Shown piece by piece: positions 18,583 through 27,753 of a DNA stretch of 50,677 nucleotides (positions are counted from its first letter, which is position 1; every line of letters starts with the position of its first letter). Both the position numbers and the translations under genes were made by a program. This DNA comes from an uncultured Pelagibacteraceae bacterium (GTDB taxonomy: Bacteria; Pseudomonadota; Alphaproteobacteria; Pelagibacterales; Pelagibacteraceae): contig CACBYC010000009.1 of NCBI GenBank assembly GCA_902543405.1, positions 1 to 50,677 of the forward strand, read 5' to 3'. The notes under the pieces were generated by a model. It saw only the letters and a program-made list of their open reading frames with translations, was not told the DNA's origin and did no database searches.

Positions 18583-19472
18583 TGGATTGGGATAAATTAA
18601 AAATTTTTCATGCAGTAGCTGAAGCCGGTAGTTTTACAAGCGCTACTGTAATTCTAAATCTAAGCCAATCTGCAATTAGTAGACAAATTCAATCTTTAGA
18701 AGAAGATTTAAAAGTAAAGTTATTTGAAAGACATGCAAGAGGATTAACTTTAACTGAAAATGGAGAATATGTTTATAAAACTGCACATGAAGTTATCAGT
18801 AAACTTAAAGAGGTAGAAACAACTTTAGGGGATCAAAAACATAAACCAACCGGAAAACTAACAATTACAACTGTTAGAAGTTTTGGTACTCACTGGTTAA
18901 CACCGAGAATTCAAGAGTTTATGCAATTAAATCCAGAAATTGAAATAGAATTAATTTTTGACGATAAAGAGTTAGATTTAAGCACAAGACAAGCCGATAT
19001 TGGAATATTTATGAGAAGACCAAAACAACTTAATTATATTCAAAGAAAACTAATGGATATAAATTACCATATATATGGCTCAAATAAGTATCTTGAAAAA
19101 CATGGTATGCCTAAATCTATTAATGATTTAAGCAAGCATAACTTTATATCATTTGGTAGAGGAGCCCCATCACCAGTGTTTAACCCAGATTGGGCATTAA
19201 AACTTGGTATAAAAGATAATAAAAAAAGAAAACCTGTTATGAAAGTAAATAGCGTTATGGGTTTACTGTTAGCAGTCGAAAGTGGTGTAGGCCTTGCGGC
19301 TCTTCCAGATTATTTAGTTTCTTTATCTCGAAATGTAATTAAAGTTCTACCAAGTGTTGAGGGTCCGATAACAGAGGCTCACTTTGTCTTTCCAGAATCT
19401 TTGAAAAATGTAGCTAGAGTGACAACCTTCAGAAACTTTCTTTATAGTAAAATCTCAGAATTTAAGTCTTAA
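18582..19472 (+). CDS. LysR-family transcriptional regulator
   Basis: A 296-residue LysR protein. The N-terminal winged HTH reads FHAVAEAGSFTSA, then LNLSQSAISRQIQSLEEDL and LFERHARGLTLTENG. The effector domain covers about residues 90-290. It overlaps acuI by 1 nt on the same strand, so it may respond to acrylate or a related metabolite, but it could act on any nearby gene. LysR regulators are usually divergent from their targets, so co-transcription here is mildly unusual. Confidence 0.9.
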   Translation: MDWDKLKIFHAVAEAGSFTSATVILNLSQSAISRQIQSLEEDLKVKLFERHARGLTLTENGEYVYKTAHEVISKLKEVETTLGDQKHKPTGKLTITTVRSFGTHWLTPRIQEFMQLNPEIEIELIFDDKELDLSTRQADIGIFMRRPKQLNYIQRKLMDINYHIYGSNKYLEKHGMPKSINDLSKHNFISFGRGAPSPVFNPDWALKLGIKDNKKRKPVMKVNSVMGLLLAVESGVGLAALPDYLVSLSRNVIKVLPSVEGPITEAHFVFPESLKNVARVTTFRNFLYSKISEFKS

Positions 19473-19513
19473 AATATCAATAATAGCAACGTTAAGTGCG
19501 TCATTAATGCGAT

Positions 19514-19528
19514 TGATAATCATTATCA
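19514..19528. promoter_or_regulatory. Fur-like operator upstream of the Fe3+ transporter
   Basis: A perfect 7-1-7 inverted repeat, TGATAAT-C-ATTATCA, lies 55 bp before the substrate-binding protein start and matches the classical Fur/Mur box. It abuts a plausible promoter: TTGCGA at 19529-19534, a 17-nt spacer and TATAAC at 19552-19557. A second, weaker repeat, GTTAT-N10-ATAAC at 19538-19557, covers the -10. Iron- or manganese-dependent repression is inferred. Confidence 0.75.
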
Positions 19529-19583
19529 TTGCGAATAGTTATCAAAATCATTATAACTAATAAAAACTAAAAGAGAGAGATAT

Positions 19584-20612
19584 ATGAAAAAAATGACAAT
19601 TTCCGCATTAATCTTATCCTTATTTGCATCGTCCTTTGCAATAGCAAATGAGGTAAATATTTTTAATGCAAGACATTATAAAGCTGATGCAGAACTTTAT
19701 AGTAAATTTACAACGGCAACAGGAATTAAAGTAAACTTAATCAATGGTAAAGCTGGTGCTTTAGAAAAAAGAATGATCGAAGAAGGAGCCGATTCTGCTG
19801 CTGATCTTTATATAACAGCTGACGCTGGAAGATGTGGAGCTTTTAAAGCAAAAGGAATGACTCAATCAGGATTAGTTTCATCTACAATTAAATCATCTGT
19901 ACCAAAAAGTTTTAGAACTACACACTGGGTTGGAGTAGCAAAAAGAGCAAGAATTGTTTACTACTCACCAGAAAGAGTAAGTGGTGCTGAGTTATCAGGG
20001 TTAACTTATGAAAGTTTAGCTGATCCAAAATGGAAAGGCAGAATTGCAATTAGAGCCTCTAGCAACATTTATAATAAATCTCTTGTAGCTTCATTAGTTA
20101 AAAATAATGGAAAAAAAGCTGCAGGTGAGTGGGCTAAAGGAGTTGTTGCAAACATGGCAAGAGATCCAAAAGGAAATGATAGAGCACAAATTATGGCTGT
20201 AGCAGCAGGAGAAGCTGATATTGCTGTTGCAAATACTTATTACTTAGCTTTGATGTTATCTGGTAATAAAGGACCTGAACAACAAGAAGCTGCAAAAAAA
20301 GTTAAAGCTTTTTTCCCTAATCAGAATGATAGAGGAACACACATGAATATAAGTTGTGCAGCTTTAGTTAAAGGAGCGCCCAATAAAACTAATGCAATTG
20401 CACTTGTTGATTTCTTATTATCACCAGAAGCTCAAGAACACTTTACAAATAATACGTTTGAGTTTCCAATGATAGCTGGAGTTTCACCAAGTCCATTGGT
20501 AGTAAACAACTTAGGTTTAGATTTTAAACAAGATCTAACAACAAGTGTTGCTAGTTATGGAGCAAAGCAAGCTGATGCCCTAGAGGTAATGACAGCTGCT
20601 GGTTGGAAGTAA
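19584..20612 (+). CDS. Fe3+ ABC transporter periplasmic substrate-binding protein
   Basis: A 342-residue protein with signal peptide (MKKMTISALILSLFASS, cleavage near AIA-NE). It belongs to the FutA/FbpA family, with NARHYKADAELYSKF at the mature N-terminus and the Tyr pair in ANTYYLALM, typical of synergistic ferric-ion ligands. It begins behind a GA-rich Shine-Dalgarno (AGAGAGAGA) and the Fur-like operator. Permease and ATPase genes follow after a 266-bp gap. Codon use looks like that of a well-expressed protein. Confidence 0.92.
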   Translation: MKKMTISALILSLFASSFAIANEVNIFNARHYKADAELYSKFTTATGIKVNLINGKAGALEKRMIEEGADSAADLYITADAGRCGAFKAKGMTQSGLVSSTIKSSVPKSFRTTHWVGVAKRARIVYYSPERVSGAELSGLTYESLADPKWKGRIAIRASSNIYNKSLVASLVKNNGKKAAGEWAKGVVANMARDPKGNDRAQIMAVAAGEADIAVANTYYLALMLSGNKGPEQQEAAKKVKAFFPNQNDRGTHMNISCAALVKGAPNKTNAIALVDFLLSPEAQEHFTNNTFEFPMIAGVSPSPLVVNNLGLDFKQDLTTSVASYGAKQADALEVMTAAGWK

Positions 20613-20635
20613 CATTGAAAGTTAAAAAAAAATTT

Positions 20636-20785
20636 ATGTCTGAAGTTAATTTAAATAAATCAGCCAATGCATGCGTACCATGTGCTGAGGAGTGTAAAAA
20701 AATTAACAAAAGAATAAATAAAAGGAAATTATCAGAGATAAGTACTAAAGATTTTCCGCACATTTCAAAGGTATTCAATATCTGA
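20636..20785 (+). CDS. Small Cys-containing protein, unidentified
   Basis: A 49-residue reading frame starting at the ATG at 20636 (MSEVNLNKSANACVPC). It has a C-x2-C-x3-C cluster (CVPCAEEC) followed by a strongly basic stretch (KKINKRINKRK). I do not recognise a family. It lies between the Fe3+ binding-protein and permease genes, before a hairpin, so it probably shares the iron-regulated transcript. An upstream in-frame TTG at 20603 would overlap the binding protein by 10 nt. No strong Shine-Dalgarno is seen. Confidence 0.5.
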   Translation: MSEVNLNKSANACVPCAEECKKINKRINKRKLSEISTKDFPHISKVFNI

Positions 20786-20797
20786 CTTTTCTTAATT

Positions 20798-20828
20798 AAA
20801 GTACCTATGCATCCTTCGTAGGCACTTT
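20798..20828 (+). terminator. Hairpin between binding-protein and permease genes
   Basis: Inverted repeat AAAGT-A-CCTA / TAGG-C-ACTTT with one internal mismatch and an 11-nt loop, followed by TTAAAAAT. It may be a partial terminator or an mRNA-stabilising stem that keeps binding-protein transcript in excess over permease. The U tract is short, so full termination is doubtful. Confidence 0.5.
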
Positions 20829-20878
20829 TAAAAATATTTAAAGAGACTATATGGGTCATTTAAACTACAATTATCTCT

Positions 20879-22507
20879 ATGTTTTCAAACAAATTTAATA
20901 TCTGGTTTTTAAGTTCTCTGCTTATTTCCTTACTTGTTATAATCCCTATTTTGACAGTTTCTTTAAGCTTTTTTGAGGATACTTCTCGATATTTTGACAT
21001 ACTTAAAAAAACTTTTTTGTTTGAATATATTTTTAATTCTTTATCACTTTTAGTTGGTGTCTTAATACTAACTTTTTTTCTAGGTGTTGGATCTGCTTAC
21101 GTAGTCTCTTTTTACAAATTCCCAGGTGTTAACTTCTTTAAATGGGCATTAATTTTATCTTTTGCTATACCACCCTATATTTATGCATATTCATTATTTG
21201 CATTTTTTGACAATTATGGCACTGCATTTACAATATTAAAGACTTTATTTGGTGATGGTGAGTACAATAAAAGTATACCAAAGTTTGATGGAATGTTTGG
21301 TTTAATATTATCTATTTCATTTTCTCTTTATGCCTATGTTTATATTCTTGCAAGATCTTCTTTTTTATATCAATCACAAAATTTAATAGACCTTGGAAGA
21401 AATTTAGGTTTTTCAAAATTTAAATCTTTTTATTCAATAATATTACCAGCCGCTAGACCTGCAATAGTTGCTGGCCTCTCTTTAGTTGCAATGGAAACAT
21501 TAGCAGAGTTTGGGGCAGTAGACTTTTTTTCAGTTAATACACTAACAACAGGTATATATAATGCTTGGATAACTTTTGATGATCTAGCTTTTGCTAATAG
21601 AATTTCATTTTTTCTATTGTTATTTATATTTATTCTTTTTCTGACTGAAAATCTATCTAGAAAAAAAGCGAAATATCACTTGGATACAAGAGGCGGTTTT
21701 AAACAAAAAGAAAAAATAAAACTTTCTGGAACAAATTCTTTTTTTGCATTTTTGTTTTGTTTTTTATTGTTCTTTCTAAGTTTTCTATTTCCATTAGGGC
21801 AAATGCTTTATTGGACAATAAAATTTCCTGAAAATTTCTTTGACATAAATGTAATAAATCTTTTATTAAATACACTTTATTTAGTAGGATTATCAAGCTT
21901 GGTTCTAATAATGTTTGCTTTAATTTCTAATTATGGAAATCGAGTTTCGAGAAATAAAACATTAAATTTTTTATCCACATTGTCGATTTCAGGTTATGCT
22001 ATACCAGGTGTTATTTTAGCCGTTGCTTTTATAACTTTTATTGCCTGGTTTGATGAAAATATAATTAAATCATTAGGCTTTTTATCAATTAAAAAATTAT
22101 TTATTGGATCTATTTTAGGTTTAGTTATTGTTTATTTTGTTCGTTTTTACTCACTTGCTTTTAATGGAATAAAATCAGGATATGAAAAAATAAATGTTTC
22201 AGTTGATGAGAGTGCATACCTCCTTGGCTATTCAAAAAGAAAAACGTTTATGAATATTCATGTACCATATTTAAGAAATTCATTGTTATTTGTAGTTATT
22301 TTAATATCTCTTGAAATAATTAGAGAATTACCAATTACCTTGGTTCTACGCCCGTTTAATTTTGAAACATTCGCAACTACCGCTTATATCTCAGCCTCAG
22401 AGGATATGCTTGAAGCAGCAGCAGTACCATCATTATTTTTAATTTTAATTGCTGCTTTTTTTATTACAATAACTTCAAATTATATTTTAAAAGAGAATAA
22501 TGGCTAA
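20879..22507 (+). CDS. Fe3+ ABC transporter permease (fused double-domain)
   Basis: A 542-residue FbpB/FutB-type permease with two homologous membrane halves, about 12 hydrophobic segments in all. Each half ends in an EAA-type loop: GRNLGFSKFKSFYSIILPAA in the first and DESAYLLGYSKRKTFMNIHV in the second. These contact the ATPase. It overlaps the ATPase gene by 8 nt. The preceding 266-bp gap holds the microprotein and hairpin. Confidence 0.92.
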   Translation: MFSNKFNIWFLSSLLISLLVIIPILTVSLSFFEDTSRYFDILKKTFLFEYIFNSLSLLVGVLILTFFLGVGSAYVVSFYKFPGVNFFKWALILSFAIPPYIYAYSLFAFFDNYGTAFTILKTLFGDGEYNKSIPKFDGMFGLILSISFSLYAYVYILARSSFLYQSQNLIDLGRNLGFSKFKSFYSIILPAARPAIVAGLSLVAMETLAEFGAVDFFSVNTLTTGIYNAWITFDDLAFANRISFFLLLFIFILFLTENLSRKKAKYHLDTRGGFKQKEKIKLSGTNSFFAFLFCFLLFFLSFLFPLGQMLYWTIKFPENFFDINVINLLLNTLYLVGLSSLVLIMFALISNYGNRVSRNKTLNFLSTLSISGYAIPGVILAVAFITFIAWFDENIIKSLGFLSIKKLFIGSILGLVIVYFVRFYSLAFNGIKSGYEKINVSVDESAYLLGYSKRKTFMNIHVPYLRNSLLFVVILISLEIIRELPITLVLRPFNFETFATTAYISASEDMLEAAAVPSLFLILIAAFFITITSNYILKENNG

Positions 22508-23558
22508 TAACTTTTTAGAAATAAATAATGTTGATTTCAAAGCAGGTGGAAAAACAAAAGTAAAAAATGTATCTTTTTCAGTTCAAAACGAAGGAGACAT
22601 TATTTGTCTTCTAGGACCTTCAGGAATAGGAAAAACTACAATTTTAAGAACAATCGCTGGATTAGAAAAGATTAATAATGGTTCTATAATTATCAATAAT
22701 AAAACTATATCTTCAAAAAAAATTCACATTGAGCCAGAGGATCGAAATATTTCACTTGCCTTTCAAGACAATAGTTTATTTCCACATTACAATGTCGAAA
22801 AAAATATATTAATTGGAACAGAAAAAAAAAATAAAAAAAAAACTAAAATAAATGCAAAAGAAATAGTAGAATTTTTAAATCTAAAAAAAATATTAAATAA
22901 ATATCCACATGAGATAAGTGCCGGTGAAGCGCAAAGATCGTCACTAGCAAGAGCTTTAGTTTCGAATCCAGACTTATTATTATTAGACGAGCCTTTATCC
23001 AATGTTGACCAAAGTTTTAAAGAAGAAATTCAAGTCGAATTAAAACAATTATTAAGTAAATCTAAAATAACAACTATAATTGTAACACACGACTCTTACG
23101 AAGCGTTTTACCTAGGAAGTAAATGTGGAATAATATTAAATAAACAACTTAAACAATTTGATGATCCTTATAATGTTTATCATTTTCCTAATTCAGTAGA
23201 AGTTGTAAATTTTTTAAATAGAGGAATTTTAATTCCTGCAAAAGTTACAAGCGAAAATAGTTTAGAAAATAATGATCTTGGAACAATTAAAGGTAATTTT
23301 GTTAAACACTATCCAAATGGGTCAGAGGTAAAACTTTTATTACAGCCAGAAGATTTAGAACATGATGATAAAAGTAATTTAAAATTAGAAGTCGTTGATC
23401 GTAAATTTAGAGGAACAAATTTTATTTATACTTTAAAAACACCAAGCGAGTTACAAATTCCTGTATTTGTTCATTCACACCATATTCACCAGCATGAAAT
23501 AGACGAAAAATTTGGTATTAAACGACCAATTCACATTGACCACATTGTTTGTTTTTAA
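22500..23558 (+). CDS. Fe3+ ABC transporter ATP-binding protein
   Basis: A 352-residue FbpC-type ATPase. It has Walker A GPSGIGKT at 39-46, a Q-loop (LAFQDNSLFPH), signature ISAGEAQRSS (a variant of LSGGQ), Walker B LLLLDEPLSNVD and the H-loop VTHDSYEAF. A C-terminal TOBE-like region (about 230-350) is present. Start overlaps the permease stop by 8 nt. Transport of ferric ion is supported by the family of the binding protein. Confidence 0.93.
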   Translation: MANNFLEINNVDFKAGGKTKVKNVSFSVQNEGDIICLLGPSGIGKTTILRTIAGLEKINNGSIIINNKTISSKKIHIEPEDRNISLAFQDNSLFPHYNVEKNILIGTEKKNKKKTKINAKEIVEFLNLKKILNKYPHEISAGEAQRSSLARALVSNPDLLLLDEPLSNVDQSFKEEIQVELKQLLSKSKITTIIVTHDSYEAFYLGSKCGIILNKQLKQFDDPYNVYHFPNSVEVVNFLNRGILIPAKVTSENSLENNDLGTIKGNFVKHYPNGSEVKLLLQPEDLEHDDKSNLKLEVVDRKFRGTNFIYTLKTPSELQIPVFVHSHHIHQHEIDEKFGIKRPIHIDHIVCF

Positions 23559-23585
23559 GTATTATTATACTTTAAAAATATATTC

Positions 23586-26030
23586 ATGGATAAAGATTTA
23601 CCCAGAAGCACTAAAGTTGTAGTTATTGGAGGCGGCGTAGCTGGAACCTCGTGTGCATATCATCTAGCTAAGTTTGGCTGGAAAGATGTAGTTCTATTAG
23701 AGAGAGACCAATTAACATCTGGAACTACATGGCATGCAGCTGGTTTAATGGGTCAATTAGGAGCTTCATCTACCATTACAAAGTTAAGAAAATATACTTT
23801 GGATCTTTATCAGGAATTAGAAAAGAAAACTGAATTATCTATAGGGTTAAAACAGAATGGTGCAATTACAGTAGCTACCACAAAAGAGAGAATGCAAGAG
23901 TTATTGAGACAAGCAACTACCGCTCAACTATCTGATGTTGAAGTGCATGTTTTGGATAAAAAACAAACAAAGAATTTATATCCTGTTGTAAATAATGAGG
24001 ACATTATTGGAAGTGTTTTTATGCCAAAAGATGGTCAAGCTGATCCAGTAGGAGTAACCAATGTTTTAGCAAAAGCTGCTAGAATGGAAGGAGCACAAAT
24101 TTTTGAAAAAACACCTGTAACAAAAATTCTTGTTAAAAATAATTCTATAGTTGGAGTTGAGACCGATAAAGGAAAAATTGATTGTGAATATGTTGTTTTA
24201 GCAACAGGTATGTGGTCTAGACAAATAGGTGAAAAAATGAATGTTAGTATTCCATTGTATCCAAATGAACATTTTTACGTGATCACAGAACCAATGAAAG
24301 ATTTACCAAAAAACTTACCGGTTTTAAGAGATTATAATAATTGTCTCTATCTTAAAGAAGACGCAGGAAAAATGTTAGTTGGAATTTTTGAACCAAATGC
24401 AAAACCTGCCTTTAAAAATACTGGTGTTGTACCAGATGATTTTTCTTTTGGTGAATTACCAGATGATTTTGATCATTTCGAACCTTATTTACAAAAATCA
24501 TTTCACAGGTTGCCTATGTTGGAAAATGCAGGAATTAGAAAATTTTTCTCTGGCCCAGAATCATTTACTCCTGATACTCAATATCTTTTAGGTGAAACTC
24601 CTGAGATTAAAAAACTTTTTACATGTTGTGGTTTTAATAGTATTGGAATTGCAAGTTCAGGAGGTGCTGGAAGAGTTACTGCAGAATGGATGATTAATGG
24701 ACACATTAATGAAGATTTATTTTCATTAGATATTAAAAGATTTCAAAAATTTCATTCATCAAAAAAATTTATAATGGAAAGAGTGACAGAAACACTTGGT
24801 GACTTATATGGAATGCATTGGCCATTTAAACAACATAAAACATCAAGAAACCAAATTGTATTACCCTACCAAGAGGAGCTAAAAAAATTAGGTGCTTGTT
24901 TTGGAACTTCGGGTGGTTTTGAGAGACCTATGTGGTATGCGTTAAAAGGTGAAAAGGCTGATTACAATTATAGTTTTGGTTATCAAAATTGGTATCCATC
25001 AGCTGAGCATGAGACTAAAAATGCTAGAGAAAATGTTGGATTATTTGAGTTATCTCCTTTTTCAAAATTTGACCTTGAAGGGCAAAATGTTCACGAAGAA
25101 TTACAAAAAATTTGTACAGCAAACATACAAGATGTTGAGGGTAGAGCAACTTATACCCAGATGTTAAATGAAGATGGAGGAATAGAGACCGATGTTACTG
25201 TTACTTGTCTTGAAAAAAACCATTTTAGAGTGATAGGTCCAGCAGCAACAAGAGAACATGATAAATTTCATATAAAAAAACATATTTCAGAAGAGATCAA
25301 TTTTAAAGATGTAACAGAAAATATAACATGCCTAGGATTATACGGACCCAACTCAAGAAAATTACTATCTAATATCAGTAATGACGATTTTACAAATGAA
25401 GGTATAAAGTTTAGTCATGGAAAATTCGTTACTATTGACGGAGTTAAAGTTTGGGCTCAAAGATTATCTTATGTAGGTGAAATAGGATTCGAATTATATA
25501 CAAACATAGATGAAAGCAAAAAATTATTTTTAGCCATAATTAAAGAGGGTAAAAATCATGGCTTATCACTTTGTGGTGCGCATGCTATGGACATTATGAG
25601 AATGGAAAGTGGTTTCTTACATTGGGGACATGATATATCACCTGAAGAAAATCAATATCAAGCAGGACTTAATTTTGCAATCAGTTATAAAAAAAATATA
25701 AATTTTGTTGGAAAAGAAGCATTATTAAAAATTAAAGATAAAAACCCTACAAAATCATTAGCCATGATGGTATTGAAAGATAACATACCTGGAGAACCTT
25801 TGTTACTTCATGAAGAGCCAATTTACTTAGATGATAAAATAATTGGCAGAACAACATCAGGAAATTATTCATTTAATTTTAAAAAAAATATTTCATTTGG
25901 TTATGTCAACTCTGGAAATTCTATTGAAGACTTGATTAATAAAAATTTATCTATTGAAGTTGAAAAGAAAAAATACCCTGTAACAATAATCAAAAAACCT
26001 TTAAATCAAAAAAATATAAAAAATATTTAA
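23586..26030 (+). CDS. Dimethylglycine/sarcosine dehydrogenase family flavoprotein, copy 3
   Basis: An 814-residue DAO plus GcvT two-domain enzyme. FAD motif VVVIGGGVAGTSCAYHLAKF is at about 11-30, with H50 in TTWHAAG at the covalent-flavin position. The folate-type half extends from about residue 430. It starts 27 nt after the Fe3+ ATPase gene and its stop overlaps the TauD-type gene by 1 nt. It is likely specialised for another N-methylated substrate. The intact motifs argue against a pseudogene. Confidence 0.85.
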   Translation: MDKDLPRSTKVVVIGGGVAGTSCAYHLAKFGWKDVVLLERDQLTSGTTWHAAGLMGQLGASSTITKLRKYTLDLYQELEKKTELSIGLKQNGAITVATTKERMQELLRQATTAQLSDVEVHVLDKKQTKNLYPVVNNEDIIGSVFMPKDGQADPVGVTNVLAKAARMEGAQIFEKTPVTKILVKNNSIVGVETDKGKIDCEYVVLATGMWSRQIGEKMNVSIPLYPNEHFYVITEPMKDLPKNLPVLRDYNNCLYLKEDAGKMLVGIFEPNAKPAFKNTGVVPDDFSFGELPDDFDHFEPYLQKSFHRLPMLENAGIRKFFSGPESFTPDTQYLLGETPEIKKLFTCCGFNSIGIASSGGAGRVTAEWMINGHINEDLFSLDIKRFQKFHSSKKFIMERVTETLGDLYGMHWPFKQHKTSRNQIVLPYQEELKKLGACFGTSGGFERPMWYALKGEKADYNYSFGYQNWYPSAEHETKNARENVGLFELSPFSKFDLEGQNVHEELQKICTANIQDVEGRATYTQMLNEDGGIETDVTVTCLEKNHFRVIGPAATREHDKFHIKKHISEEINFKDVTENITCLGLYGPNSRKLLSNISNDDFTNEGIKFSHGKFVTIDGVKVWAQRLSYVGEIGFELYTNIDESKKLFLAIIKEGKNHGLSLCGAHAMDIMRMESGFLHWGHDISPEENQYQAGLNFAISYKKNINFVGKEALLKIKDKNPTKSLAMMVLKDNIPGEPLLLHEEPIYLDDKIIGRTTSGNYSFNFKKNISFGYVNSGNSIEDLINKNLSIEVEKKKYPVTIIKKPLNQKNIKNI

Positions 26031-26821
26031 TGTTAAAGATAATTTCAAAAAAAAATAGGGCTGCAGAAATTATTTGCAACCTTAATAAAATTGATAATAA
26101 GCAATTAAAAGAAATCAAATCAACACTTGATAAGTATGGAATGATTTATTTTCCAAAACAAAAACTTACTTCTAAGAATTATCTTAATTTTGCAAAAAAA
26201 TTTGGTAAACCAGCTAATTATCCAAGATTGAAAGGTTTAAATAAAAAATATCCTCAAATAACTGTTGTACAACGTAAATCTACTGACAAAGGGCCTAGCT
26301 TTGGCGAACAATTTCACACAGACTCCTCTTATACAAAAAAACCTCCTAGATACACGATGTTACTTTCAAAACTGGTACCTAAAAAAGGTGTTGCTAATAC
26401 TGACTTTTCTTCGCAGTACTTAGCTTATGAAAAATTGTCAAAAAATTATAAAAATAAGCTTAAAAAATTAAAAGGCATCTATTCTTCTCATGGACCAATA
26501 TCAATTACAACAGTTGAGAGAGAAAAAGAAAAAGGAAAAATATCTAAAGAACTGATTTCCAGACATAAAATAATAAGAACTATTAAAAATAAAAAAACTA
26601 TATACTGTAGCCCTGGGCACTTTTTAAAATTTAATACGCATATGACTAAACAGAAAAAAGAACTAAAGAAATTCTTATTCAATCATCAGACAAAAAAAAC
26701 TTTTCAATATTCATTAGAATGGGAAAAAGATCAGCTTGCTATTTGGGATAATAGAGCCATGCTGCACCAGGCTACACCGTTTAAAGGCAATAGAATACTT
26801 CATAGAATAACAATACTTTAA
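26030..26821 (+). CDS. TauD/TfdA-family Fe(II)/2-oxoglutarate dioxygenase
   Basis: A 263-residue dioxygenase with the iron facial triad H96-x-D98 (in QFHTDSSY) and H246 (in WDNRAMLHQATPF), plus R255 and R259 in GNRILHRITI for 2-oxoglutarate. Family members hydroxylate taurine, gamma-butyrobetaine, carnitine precursors and similar compounds. Coupling by 1 nt to the third DMGDH-like gene suggests a modified amine or betaine substrate, but this is inference. Confidence 0.85.
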   Translation: MLKIISKKNRAAEIICNLNKIDNKQLKEIKSTLDKYGMIYFPKQKLTSKNYLNFAKKFGKPANYPRLKGLNKKYPQITVVQRKSTDKGPSFGEQFHTDSSYTKKPPRYTMLLSKLVPKKGVANTDFSSQYLAYEKLSKNYKNKLKKLKGIYSSHGPISITTVEREKEKGKISKELISRHKIIRTIKNKKTIYCSPGHFLKFNTHMTKQKKELKKFLFNHQTKKTFQYSLEWEKDQLAIWDNRAMLHQATPFKGNRILHRITIL

Positions 26822-26825
26822 TAAA

Positions 26826-27752
26826 ATGTATTCAATATTTCTTGGGTTAACACCTTTTATTTTTATCACACTATTTGGTTTTGTTTTTGGAAAACTTAAA
26901 ATTTTTGATTTAGGTCATGCAAAAGTTTTAAATTTGTTTTTATTCTATGTAGCGGTCCCTGCCTTAATAATTAAATTTGTTGCTCAAAGTGAAATCGGCC
27001 AAGTCGATATAAAACAGATAGTTTCATATTTTTTAATGCAAGGAAGTCTTGGGTTTTTAACATTTTTATTAACATCAAAGTTTTTTAAAAGACCTATTCC
27101 AGAATCTATTATATGGGCATTGATGGTAGCACTATCAAATCATGTAACATTATTATTACCTATTACAAAAATCTATTTTGGAACTGAAGTAATTACTCAA
27201 GTAACAAGTATAATATTAATGGATGGGGTTATTTTATTATCTGTAATTGCTTTTTTTTTAGAACTTACTACTAAAAAAAATATTCGATTAACCATATTTA
27301 TAAAGAACATAGTTCTTAATCCAATGATATTTTCAATCTTAATTGGTCTTTTACTATTTGTATTTAAGATAAATATCGACGATACGCCAATAGACTACGT
27401 ACTTTCTGTTTTGGCAGCTTGTGTTTCGCCTATAGGACTTTTTGCAATTGGTATCACCTTATCTTTTTACACACATAAAGTTATTAATAAATTAACTGCT
27501 TCTATATCTATATTAAAATTAGTTGTTTCACCAATCATCCTCTTGATAATTGGCTTTATCATATTTGATGCTGGACAACCTGAAAAAATTCCTGGTGCTT
27601 TTTTTGTTAGTGTTGCACCATGTGGTCATACAGCTGTAGTATTATGCTCTGCTTATAATGTAAGTCCTGAAAATATAATAAAAGCTTTATTTATCTCAAC
27701 TTTTGCATCATTTGTTACCATATTTTTTGCTATTCAATATTTAACAACCTAA
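26826..27752 (+). CDS. AEC-family transporter
   Basis: A 308-residue integral membrane protein with about 10 hydrophobic helices. It matches the auxin-efflux-carrier family by its opening segment (ITLFGFVFGKLKIF), FYVAVPALIIKF, the inverted repeat organisation and the GAFFVSVAPCGHTAVVLCSAY stretch. Bacterial members export or import organic acids such as malate or malonate. It lies 4 nt after the TauD-type gene and converges with the dehydrogenase gene after 1 nt. Confidence 0.85.
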   Translation: MYSIFLGLTPFIFITLFGFVFGKLKIFDLGHAKVLNLFLFYVAVPALIIKFVAQSEIGQVDIKQIVSYFLMQGSLGFLTFLLTSKFFKRPIPESIIWALMVALSNHVTLLLPITKIYFGTEVITQVTSIILMDGVILLSVIAFFLELTTKKNIRLTIFIKNIVLNPMIFSILIGLLLFVFKINIDDTPIDYVLSVLAACVSPIGLFAIGITLSFYTHKVINKLTASISILKLVVSPIILLIIGFIIFDAGQPEKIPGAFFVSVAPCGHTAVVLCSAYNVSPENIIKALFISTFASFVTIFFAIQYLTT

Positions 27753-27753
27753 G

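Noticed and set aside
20603-20635. TTG start for the Cys microprotein
   Set aside because: It overlaps the binding-protein stop and adds a lysine stretch; the ATG at 20636 is simpler.
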